Source: JAPXSY01 sp034003585
GTDB taxonomy: Bacteria; Verrucomicrobiota; Kiritimatiellia; RFP12; UBA1067
DNA length: 14,012 nt
Direction: 5' to 3'
NCBI GenBank assembly: GCA_034003585.1
Contig: JAVEYH010000096.1
Location: 1-14,012, forward strand
In this document: positions 1 to 5,657 of the stretch, piece after piece
Numbering within the stretch: position 1 is the first letter of the stretch
Layout of the letters: each line of letters begins with the position of its first letter
Program-made: the position numbers and the translations under genes
The notes under the pieces: generated by a model
The model's input: only the letters and a program-made list of their open reading frames with translations
Told to the model about the DNA's origin: nothing
Databases searched by the model: none

Positions 1-1429
1 CGGTTCCGATGTCGCGCCCCAAGAGGTTGAGGCAGGCTTCGTTCAGTCCCACGAGTCCGATGGTGGAGAAGTGGTTCTGCCAATAGGCGCCGAAGCGCTG
101 GTGGACTTGGCGCAGATAGAAGCGCGTGTATGGGTAGAGGTCCTGCGCGGTGAACTGCTCCAGCACTTTGCGCTTGATTTCCAGACTGTTGCGCGCGATC
201 CCCATGAGGCTGTCCAGACGCGCAAGGAAATCGTCCTCGTCGGCCGCGAGGTGGCCGAGGCGCGGCATGTTGATCGTGACCACGCCGATCGAGCCGGTCT
301 GGGGGTTGGCGCCGAAGAGTCCGCCGCCGCGTTTGGTCAGCTCGCGTTTGTCGAGCCGCAGACGGCAGCACATGGAGCGCGCGTCGTCCGGGTTCATGTC
401 CGAATTGACGAAATTGGCGAAGTAGGGGATGCCGTATTTCGCGGTGACCTCCCAGAGTTTCTCGAGGCCGGGGCGCTCCCAGTCAAAGGCCTTCGAGACA
501 TTGTAGGTCGGGATCGGGAAGGAGAAGACGCGGCCCTTGGCGTCGCCCTGGGTCATGACCTCCAGAAACGCGCTGTTGATCAGATCCATCTCCGCCTGGA
601 ACTCGGCGTAGGTTTCCGGCACGGGCTGGCCTCCGATGAGGGCCTGCTCGTTCGCCAGCGAGGCGGGCGGCACCAGATCCATGGTCAGGTTCGTGAAGGG
701 GGTCTGGAAGCCCACGCGCGTGGGCACGTTGACGTTGAAGATGAACTCCTGCAGGGCTTGCCGGACCTCGGCGGCGCTGAGCCGGTCATACCGCACGAAG
801 GGGGCGAGCAGGGTGTCGAAATTGGAGAAGGCCTGGGCCCCGGCGGCCTCGCCCTGCAACGTGTAGAAGAAGTTGACGATCTGTCCCAACGCGGTGCGGA
901 AATGTTTGGCGGGCAGGCTTTCGGCTTTGCCGGCCACGCCCTTGAAGCCGCTGCGCAGCAAATCCTGCAAGTCCCATCCCACGCAGTAGACGCTCAGCAG
1001 ATTCAGATCGTGGAGGTGCAGCGCGCCGTTGTCGTGCGCCTCACGCACCTCCGCCGGGTAGATCTTGTTGAGCCAGTAGACTTTGCTGACCTCGCTGGAG
1101 ATGTAGTTGTTGAGGCCCTGCAGCGAGTAGGCCATGTTGGAGTTCTCGCGCACGCGCCAGTCCGCTTTGCCCAGATACCGGTCAATCAGATCCACGTCCG
1201 CCTTGCGGACCATGTCGCGGATCCGGGCGTGCTGGTCGCGGTAAATGATGTAGGCCTTGGCCGTGCGGCGGTAGGGCGAGGCGAGCAACACCTCCTCAAC
1301 GATGTCCTGCACGCTTTCGACAGAGAGGTCAAGCGTGTCGGTGAGGGAGTGGATGATGGACATGACCTTGAGGGTCAGTTTGCGCGCCTCATCCCGGGCG
1401 AACTCGCCGGTCGCCTCCCCGGCCCGCAG
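1..1429 (-). CDS. nrdD: Anaerobic (class III) ribonucleoside-triphosphate reductase, partial at both ends
   Basis: This enzyme reduces ribonucleoside triphosphates to deoxyribonucleotides using an oxygen-sensitive glycyl radical, in the cytoplasm. About 476 codons are visible with no stop. At 1429 the protein begins inside the regulatory ATP-cone, whose end reads VEEVLLASPYRRTAKAY. The catalytic core follows, with ENSNMAYSLQGLN, then LHLHDLNLLSVYC (about 1021-983), then FIFNVNVPTRVGFQTPFTN, then SMCCRLRLDKRELTKRGGG (about 378-322, including the conserved core Cys pair), then TGSIGVVTINMPRLGHL. The last residues are IGLVGLNEACLNLLGRDIGT. The C-terminal glycyl-radical loop and Cys4 zinc site, and any nrdG activase gene, would lie beyond position 1. 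The start codon and first part of the ATP-cone are lost in the N gap. The HDL and CCRLRL motifs make the family assignment firm and argue for anaerobic growth. Confidence 0.95.
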   Translation of the reverse strand, partial: MRAGEATGEFARDEARKLTLKVMSIIHSLTDTLDLSVESVQDIVEEVLLASPYRRTAKAYIIYRDQHARIRDMVRKADVDLIDRYLGKADWRVRENSNMAYSLQGLNNYISSEVSKVYWLNKIYPAEVREAHDNGALHLHDLNLLSVYCVGWDLQDLLRSGFKGVAGKAESLPAKHFRTALGQIVNFFYTLQGEAAGAQAFSNFDTLLAPFVRYDRLSAAEVRQALQEFIFNVNVPTRVGFQTPFTNLTMDLVPPASLANEQALIGGQPVPETYAEFQAEMDLINSAFLEVMTQGDAKGRVFSFPIPTYNVSKAFDWERPGLEKLWEVTAKYGIPYFANFVNSDMNPDDARSMCCRLRLDKRELTKRGGGLFGANPQTGSIGVVTINMPRLGHLAADEDDFLARLDSLMGIARNSLEIKRKVLEQFTAQDLYPYTRFYLRQVHQRFGAYWQNHFSTIGLVGLNEACLNLLGRDIGT

Positions 1430-1529
1430 NNNNNNNNNNNNNNNNNNNNNNNNNNNNNNNNNNNNNNNNNNNNNNNNNNNNNNNNNNNNNNNNNNNNNNN
1501 NNNNNNNNNNNNNNNNNNNNNNNNNNNNN
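1430..1529. other. Assembly gap of 100 N
   Basis: The run is exactly 100 N, the conventional size for a scaffold gap of unknown length. The flanks need more than 100 bases: the start of the NrdD ATP-cone is missing on the left, and roughly 80-90 residues of an Hsp20 protein plus both upstream regions are missing on the right. The length is therefore nominal. Any reading frame crossing it is an artefact. The promoters for the leftward nrdD and the rightward hsp20 genes presumably lie in the missing sequence. Confidence 0.97.
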
Positions 1530-1690
1530 TGTCGGACGGCACGGAGAGTGAATTCCAGCGCAGTTTCAACCTGCCCTTCGAACTGGATGAGGAAGGCATC
1601 AAGGCGATCGTGAAAAACGGCGTGCTGACCGTCACCATCCCCCGGAAGGCGGCGTCGGAGAAGCGCAAGATCGCCATTGAGAAACTGTGA
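1530..1690 (+). CDS. Small heat-shock protein (Hsp20/alpha-crystallin family), C-terminal fragment
   Basis: The gene is cut by the N gap, leaving about 52 codons; the first full codon is at 1532. The visible part is the end of an alpha-crystallin domain: QRSFNLPFELDEEGIKAIVK, then the diagnostic NGVLTVTIPRK strand pair, then a short tail ending KIAIEKL. The IAI in the tail is the I-x-I motif that docks on a neighbouring subunit in Hsp20 oligomers. Such proteins are ATP-independent holdases that bind unfolding proteins in the cytoplasm. The next gene is a second Hsp20 starting 28 nt downstream, so the two are probably co-transcribed. The N-terminal arm and the first beta strands are missing only because of the gap, so this is not evidence of a pseudogene. 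Confidence 0.9.
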
Positions 1691-1718
1691 CCGGGGCGCG
1701 AAAGGAAAGGAGGAGATT

Positions 1719-2096
1719 ATGAGCCTGATGAAACGGGAAAAAGTCGAGGTCGAGAAGGCCAACCGCCTGGAGCTGACCCCCGTGAGCCGGATCACCGAAA
1801 GCGAAGAGGCGTTCACGCTCACGATGGAGTTGCCGGGCGTGTCGGAAAAACAGGTTGAGCTGACGTTGGAGGACCGCACGCTGACCGTCACGGCCGAGAA
1901 TGAGGTGGGTTCCTTCAAGGAGCACACGCTGGTCCTGAATGAGATTCAGGAGGTCCGGTATCGCGCGGCGTTTGAGCTTCCCGAGCGCGTGGACACGGCG
2001 AAGCTGCAGGCCTCCTGCAAAAACGGCATGCTGGTGTTGACGCTGCCCAAGCGCGAGGAGGTCAAGCCGAGACGGATCGCGATCACCGCGGGCTGA
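1719..2096 (+). CDS. Small heat-shock protein (Hsp20/alpha-crystallin family)
   Basis: A complete 125-residue Hsp20 holdase. ATG 1719 is chosen because AAGGAAAGGAGG lies just upstream at good spacing; an in-frame opening further upstream overlaps the preceding gene and has no such site. The N-terminal arm is short, about 20 residues. The alpha-crystallin domain runs from about residue 23 (SRITESEEAFTLTMELPGVS) through LTLEDRTLTVTAE and YRAAFELPERVD to KNGMLVLTLPKRE near residue 110. The tail carries the I-x-I motif as IAI (PRRIAITAG). It is the second of two tandem Hsp20 genes and is followed directly by a strong intrinsic terminator, so it ends the transcript. The two tails differ, so the pair may form mixed oligomers or have different clients; that is inference. 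Confidence 0.95.
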   Translation: MSLMKREKVEVEKANRLELTPVSRITESEEAFTLTMELPGVSEKQVELTLEDRTLTVTAENEVGSFKEHTLVLNEIQEVRYRAAFELPERVDTAKLQASCKNGMLVLTLPKREEVKPRRIAITAG

Positions 2097-2120
2097 CGGC
2101 GCGAGAACACAGGGACGGGC

Positions 2121-2153
2121 CGGGGCGGGTCGCGCGGGGCCCGCCCCGTTTTT
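2121..2153 (+). terminator. Intrinsic (rho-independent) terminator of the hsp20 pair
   Basis: A perfect 9-bp GC stem (CGGGGCGGG at 2121-2129, CCCGCCCCG at 2140-2148) with a 10-nt loop is followed immediately by TTTTT (2149-2153). It lies 24 nt after the second hsp20 stop codon and before the dut promoter, separating the two units. Confidence 0.9.
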
Positions 2154-2171
2154 CCCGCGGGGAGGCGCGGG

Positions 2172-2201
2172 TTGTCAGGCCGCCGCCGGCTCTGCTATGC
2201 T
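2172..2201 (+). promoter_or_regulatory. Predicted sigma-70-type promoter of dut (extended -10)
   Basis: TTGTCA (2172-2177) is separated by 18 nt from TATGCT (2196-2201), which is preceded by TGC, an extended -10. Counting seven bases past the -10 places +1 at 2208, the A of the dut ATG. No Shine-Dalgarno sequence precedes the ATG, which fits a leaderless mRNA. The same arrangement recurs before dprA and the transporter gene. Confidence 0.6.
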
Positions 2202-2207
2202 GTGGGC

Positions 2208-2636
2208 ATGACTGTCGAATTCGTGAGAACCCATCCCGGAGCCGTGGTGCCGTCGTATGCGCATCCCGGCGACGCGGGCATGGATGTCAGCGCCTGCGAA
2301 CCGGCCGTGCTCCGGCCCGGGGAGCGCAAACTGATCCGCACCGGCCTTGTGATGGCGTTGCCGCCGGGCACCGAGGCGCAGATGCGCCCGCGCAGCGGCC
2401 TGGCGCTTCGGCACGGGGTGACGCTGCTGAACGCGCCCGGCACGGTGGATGAGGGATATCGCGGGGAGATCGGCGTCATCCTGATCAATCAGGGTGACGC
2501 GCCGTTTGAGATTACCGCGGGGATGCGGATCGCGCAGATGGTGATCGCGCCGGTGGCGCGCGCGGCGGTGCGGGAGGTCGCGGAGCTCCAGGTCACGGCG
2601 CGCGGAACGGGCGGGTTCGGTTCGACGGGCGTGTGA
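2208..2636 (+). CDS. dut: Deoxyuridine 5'-triphosphate nucleotidohydrolase (dUTPase)
   Basis: Hydrolyses dUTP to dUMP and pyrophosphate, keeping uracil out of DNA and supplying the dTMP precursor; the family is a cytoplasmic homotrimer. The 142 residues carry all five trimeric dUTPase motifs in order: HPGDAGMDV (I), RPRSGLALRHGV (II), GTVDEGYRGEIGV with the catalytic Asp and the uracil-contacting Tyr (III), RIAQMVIAP (IV) and RGTGGFGSTGV, the C-terminal arm that closes over the substrate (V). ATG 2208 gives the standard N-terminus (MTVEFVRTHPG); in-frame codons further upstream would overlap the promoter. There is no ribosome-binding site, and the predicted transcription start coincides with the ATG. 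The gene appears to be a single unit between the hsp20 terminator and the convergent kinase gene, whose stop codon is only 8 nt away. Confidence 0.97.
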   Translation: MTVEFVRTHPGAVVPSYAHPGDAGMDVSACEPAVLRPGERKLIRTGLVMALPPGTEAQMRPRSGLALRHGVTLLNAPGTVDEGYRGEIGVILINQGDAPFEITAGMRIAQMVIAPVARAAVREVAELQVTARGTGGFGSTGV

Positions 2637-2644
2637 CGCCGCGC

Positions 2645-4150
2645 TCAGAAAAAAGCGGCCAGGGCGCGGATCGCCTTGCGGTACGCGGCGTGGCGTTCGC
2701 GGTAGACCGCGCCGCGCGCCGGATCGGGTTCGTGCCGCCGCGCGATGCGGGTCATGGCCGCGACCGCCGCCTCATAGGTGGGGTGGATCCCGCTCGCGAC
2801 CGCCGCGGCCACGGCCGCGCCCAGCGCGCCGAGTTCGGAGCTCCCGGGGATCTCGACCGGCGTGCCGAGGATGTCCGCGAACATCTGGGACCACACGCGG
2901 CTGCGCGCCGCGCCGCCGGAGAGCCGGATGGTCTCCGGTGCGGGGCGGAAGGCGCCCAGCCGCTGCAGGTGGTCGGCATGCGCGAAAACGCATCCCTCGT
3001 AAACCGCCCGCATCACGTCGTTGCGCGTGTGGCGGTGCTCCAGCCCGAGAAAACAGGCTTTGGCCGGGTATCCGGTATTCGAGCCGTAAAGAAAGGGCAG
3101 GAAAAACGGGTCATTTGCCTGAGGGGCCAGCGGGGTCACCGCGGCGTCGGCCCAGGCGTAAATCGGGCCCGCGCCCGATTGCGACAGCAGGGCTCTGCGT
3201 TCGTCCAGAAACTCCCGCGCGAACCATTCGAGGTTTCCGGCGCCGGTGGGGCTGCCTTCAAGCATCAGATACCACCCCGGAATGCAGTAACAGGAGGTCA
3301 TGAAGAGTCCGGGGTCGATCAGCGGTTGGCGGGCGATGTACTGGTTGTTCCCCCAGGTGCCCGACACGATCACCACCGGCCGCTCATCCGTGCAGCCCGA
3401 GGCGAGTCCGCAGGCGTCGATGTCGAACATGCCGCCCGCCACGGGCGTGCCGGCCCGGAGGCCTGTGGCCGCGGCGGCTTCGGGTGTGACGGTGCCGCAG
3501 AGGTCGGCGCTTTCGGCTAGGGGCGGCAGCAGCCGTTTCATCTCCGGGATGCCGAAGAGCGCGAAGATCTCATCATCCACCTCGCCGGACACCACATTCA
3601 TGAGGCTGGTGCCGCTCAGGTCCGTGCGTTCCATGCGTACCTCGCCTGTCAGCCGGAACCGGGTGTAATCCTTGGCCATCAGCAGGGCTGAGGCGCGCGC
3701 GAGGGATTCGGGCTCATGGTCCCGCAGCCAGGCCAGCAAGGCGTTGGGTTGCGCGGGCCAAACGCACTGGGCGGTTTGGGGCAGGGCACGCGCATCCACG
3801 CCCGCCGCCTTCCATGCGGCGATGATGCCGGAGGCGCGCGTGTCCATGGAGTTGATGCCGTTGCGCACCGGTTCGCCGTCGGCATCGATAAGATAAAGCC
3901 CGTTCCCGTGCCCGGTGCAGGCCACGCAGGCGATGGCCGAAGGAGCGATTCCGGATAGGGTGATCGCCTCGCGGACCGCTTCGGCGGTGCCGCGCCACAT
4001 GGCCTCCATGTCGCGCTCGGACCAGCCGGGACGCGGCCCGAGGATCGTGACGGCACGGGCCGCGCAGGCGAGTTCGCGGCCGTCTTCCGTGAAGACGGCC
4101 GCTTTGGATGCCGTGCCGCCGTTGTCGATGCCGATCAGATAGCGGCCCAA
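2645..4150 (-). CDS. FGGY-family carbohydrate kinase, closest in feel to L-xylulose kinase (LyxK/YiaP)
   Basis: An ATP-dependent sugar kinase of 501 residues, the usual FGGY length. The start is TTG at 4150: it is preceded by AGAAGG at good spacing and puts the nucleotide-phosphate motif (GIDNGGT, residues 7-13) where it belongs, while the next in-frame ATG (residue 48) would remove it. Other landmarks are RPGWSERDMEAMW (40-52), MAKDYTRFRLTGE (158-170), GTPVAGGMFD with the likely catalytic base Asp243, SGTWG (263-267), EGSPTGAGNLEWF (298-310), FFLPFLYGSN (349-358) and the C-terminal ATP-site segment LSGGAARSRVWSQMFADILG (410-429). Many of these blocks match my memory of E. coli LyxK, but FGGY substrates (xylulose, ribulose, erythritol, others) cannot be fixed this way. 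It starts 1 nt after the transporter stop, so translation is probably coupled and the substrate is likely the imported compound. Confidence 0.9.
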   Translation of the reverse strand: MGRYLIGIDNGGTASKAAVFTEDGRELACAARAVTILGPRPGWSERDMEAMWRGTAEAVREAITLSGIAPSAIACVACTGHGNGLYLIDADGEPVRNGINSMDTRASGIIAAWKAAGVDARALPQTAQCVWPAQPNALLAWLRDHEPESLARASALLMAKDYTRFRLTGEVRMERTDLSGTSLMNVVSGEVDDEIFALFGIPEMKRLLPPLAESADLCGTVTPEAAAATGLRAGTPVAGGMFDIDACGLASGCTDERPVVIVSGTWGNNQYIARQPLIDPGLFMTSCYCIPGWYLMLEGSPTGAGNLEWFAREFLDERRALLSQSGAGPIYAWADAAVTPLAPQANDPFFLPFLYGSNTGYPAKACFLGLEHRHTRNDVMRAVYEGCVFAHADHLQRLGAFRPAPETIRLSGGAARSRVWSQMFADILGTPVEIPGSSELGALGAAVAAAVASGIHPTYEAAVAAMTRIARRHEPDPARGAVYRERHAAYRKAIRALAAFF

Positions 4151-4151
4151 G

Positions 4152-5396
4152 TTAAGCCTTCTGCTCTTCCAGTTTCGGGTTGAAGAAAAGGGCCATGACC
4201 ACCAGACAGACGGCGGCGCAGGCCAGCGTCACGAGCCAGACGCTGCTCCAATTGCCTTGCAGCACCGTTGTGGTGCCGTCCGCCGACAAGGCCGGTTTTG
4301 TGTAGAACTTGATCAGGGCGTCGTTGACAAAGGTCCCGATGAAGGTGCCGATCCCAAACGCCATCAGCGCGTACAGGCCCTGAGCCTGGCCCTGCATTTC
4401 CGCCGCGGCGGTCTTGCCGACGTAAACCTGTCCGCCGACCACAAAGAAGCCAAAAATGACGCCGTGGATCAGGATGCCGATGTAAACGAGCGAAGTCATG
4501 TCGCCGGCGGCGAAGTAGTACGCGACATAGCGCAATGCCAGCGCCGCCAGACCGGCCACGATCGACCATTTCACGCCGAACTTACGCATGGCCCATGTCA
4601 CCAGCAGCATGCAGAAGACCTCGGCGGCCTGTCCGATGTAGCTGACCGCCGTGAGCTGCTGGAATCCTTTCGAGGCAAGGAAGTCACCCAAGAACGCGAA
4701 GTGTATGTTGAACGGGATCATGGCCACCAGCGTCACGAAGATGAAAATCGCGAAGTTCTTTTCCTTTAACATCGACAGCGCGCGCAACCCCAGGGCGTCA
4801 ATGATCGAGAACGGCTGGCCTTTGCCTTTCGGCGGGGTAGCCGGGCAGAGCCACGCGAGCCAGGAGGCCGCCACCGCCGCGCCTGCGCCGCAATAAAACG
4901 GGATGTTGGTGCCGTCGATCCTGACGCCGAAAAACTGCATGGCGGCCAAACCGAACAGCACGGACGCGACCCAGCCGATGGTGCCGAAAACCCGGATCTG
5001 CGGAAACTGTTCGGCCGGGCTGTTGGACATGGCGATCGCGGCGGTCAGGCCCCAGGTCGGCATATAGAACAGCAGCGCGATCAGCAGGCAGACAAAGACC
5101 GTCAGCCCGGACGTCGCGCGCGCCGTCATAAAAAGCATCACGGCGCATACGAGGTTCGAGACGGCCAGCACTTTTTCGCCGTTGAAATAACGGTCGGCGA
5201 ACATGCCCATGAGCGGTGACGCCAGCGACCCCAGCGCCATCGTGGAAAGGATCCATGGCTTCCATGCCGACCAGCTTTCGCCCTGATTCGTCACATACGG
5301 CGCCAACGCTGCCCAAAAGACCGCGAACATCATGAACTGCAGGAACATCATGGCGCTGAGTTTGACGCGCGTGGCCATCGGCATGTGATCAGACAT
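4152..5396 (-). CDS. MFS transporter, nucleoside:H+ symporter-like (NupG/XapB type)
   Basis: An inner-membrane secondary transporter of 414 residues with about twelve hydrophobic segments. ATG 5396 is preceded by a GGGAG ribosome-binding site at good spacing. The first helix starts near residue 13 (LSAMMFLQFMMFAVFWAA). The 2-3 loop reads MGMFADRYFNGEKVLA (63-78). FPQIRVFGTIGWVA (131-144) is the block I associate with the nucleoside:H+ symporter family. A hydrophilic central loop lies near residues 185-215, and the second half contains HGVIFGFFVVGGQVYVGKTA. Many relatives of unknown substrate occur in sugar-degradation loci, and the partner gene here is a sugar kinase, so the cargo could be a nucleoside, a pentose or a related polyol. 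It is the first gene of a two-gene operon with a predicted promoter at 5462-5491 and a hairpin in the leader. Confidence 0.85.
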   Translation of the reverse strand: MSDHMPMATRVKLSAMMFLQFMMFAVFWAALAPYVTNQGESWSAWKPWILSTMALGSLASPLMGMFADRYFNGEKVLAVSNLVCAVMLFMTARATSGLTVFVCLLIALLFYMPTWGLTAAIAMSNSPAEQFPQIRVFGTIGWVASVLFGLAAMQFFGVRIDGTNIPFYCGAGAAVAASWLAWLCPATPPKGKGQPFSIIDALGLRALSMLKEKNFAIFIFVTLVAMIPFNIHFAFLGDFLASKGFQQLTAVSYIGQAAEVFCMLLVTWAMRKFGVKWSIVAGLAALALRYVAYYFAAGDMTSLVYIGILIHGVIFGFFVVGGQVYVGKTAAAEMQGQAQGLYALMAFGIGTFIGTFVNDALIKFYTKPALSADGTTTVLQGNWSSVWLVTLACAAVCLVVMALFFNPKLEEQKA

Positions 5397-5411
5397 ATGG
5401 GGCTCCCTGAT

Positions 5412-5428
5412 ACGCCGCTGCGCGGCGT
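5412..5428 (-). promoter_or_regulatory. Perfect hairpin in the leader of the transporter operon
   Basis: A 7-bp perfect inverted repeat (ACGCCGC / GCGGCGT) with a 3-nt loop lies between the predicted +1 (about 5455) and the ribosome-binding site of the transporter gene. It has no T tract on either strand, so it is not a classical terminator. It could be an operator or a leader structure; its function is unknown. Confidence 0.4.
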
Positions 5429-5461
5429 GGCGTTGAGTTCAAAACACGGTTTACGGACGGG

Positions 5462-5491
5462 ATTATCCCAAACCGCCGTCGGTCTTGTCAA
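5462..5491 (-). promoter_or_regulatory. Predicted sigma-70-type promoter of the transporter-kinase operon
   Basis: Read on the minus strand, a consensus TTGACA (5491-5486) is separated by 18 nt from GATAAT (5467-5462). TGG precedes the -10, giving an extended -10. Predicted +1 is near 5455, leaving a leader of about 59 nt before ATG 5396. This is the closest match to the textbook consensus in the window. Confidence 0.65.
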
Positions 5492-5657
5492 TGCCGGGGA
5501 ATCGCGGTCGCGTTCGCGCCGCGGCTTGCGCCGCGACGTTTGGGGGTTGACAGGCGAGGCGGGGATATGGAAACGTAACGGCGGGTTCCGTTCTGGAAAC
5601 ATTCCGGCGAGGGTGTGAGGTTTTTCCTTTGTGCCCTTGTCCGTTCGGGAGTCTGAA
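5492..5657. promoter_or_regulatory. Rest of the divergent intergenic region upstream of hppA
   Basis: This stretch must hold the hppA promoter, but I cannot place it firmly. A perfect -35 hexamer TTGACA occurs at 5547-5552 on the plus strand, with no good -10 at 16-18 nt spacing. A 6-bp GC hairpin (CGCGGC / GCCGCG, 5520-5535) sits just upstream. Alternating TTCC / GGAA / TTCC half-sites lie at 5586-5589, 5595-5598 and 5602-5605. A GGGAG ribosome-binding site (5647-5651) precedes the hppA ATG. Confidence 0.35.

Noticed and set aside
71..1690. A long plus-strand open frame running through the N gap
   Set aside because: Its first part is antisense to nrdD, which has clear family motifs; only the stretch after 1529 is real (Hsp20). 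Ns simply fail to give stop codons.
2638..2659. A possible terminator between the convergent dut and kinase genes (GCCGC / GCGGC with an A6/T6 run)
   Set aside because: The T run lies inside the loop rather than after the stem, the stem is only 5 bp, and it overlaps the kinase 3' end; it does not meet the pattern of an intrinsic terminator.
2633..3520. A plus-strand open frame opposite the kinase gene
   Set aside because: The minus-strand FGGY kinase has all expected blocks; this frame has none and overlaps the dut stop.
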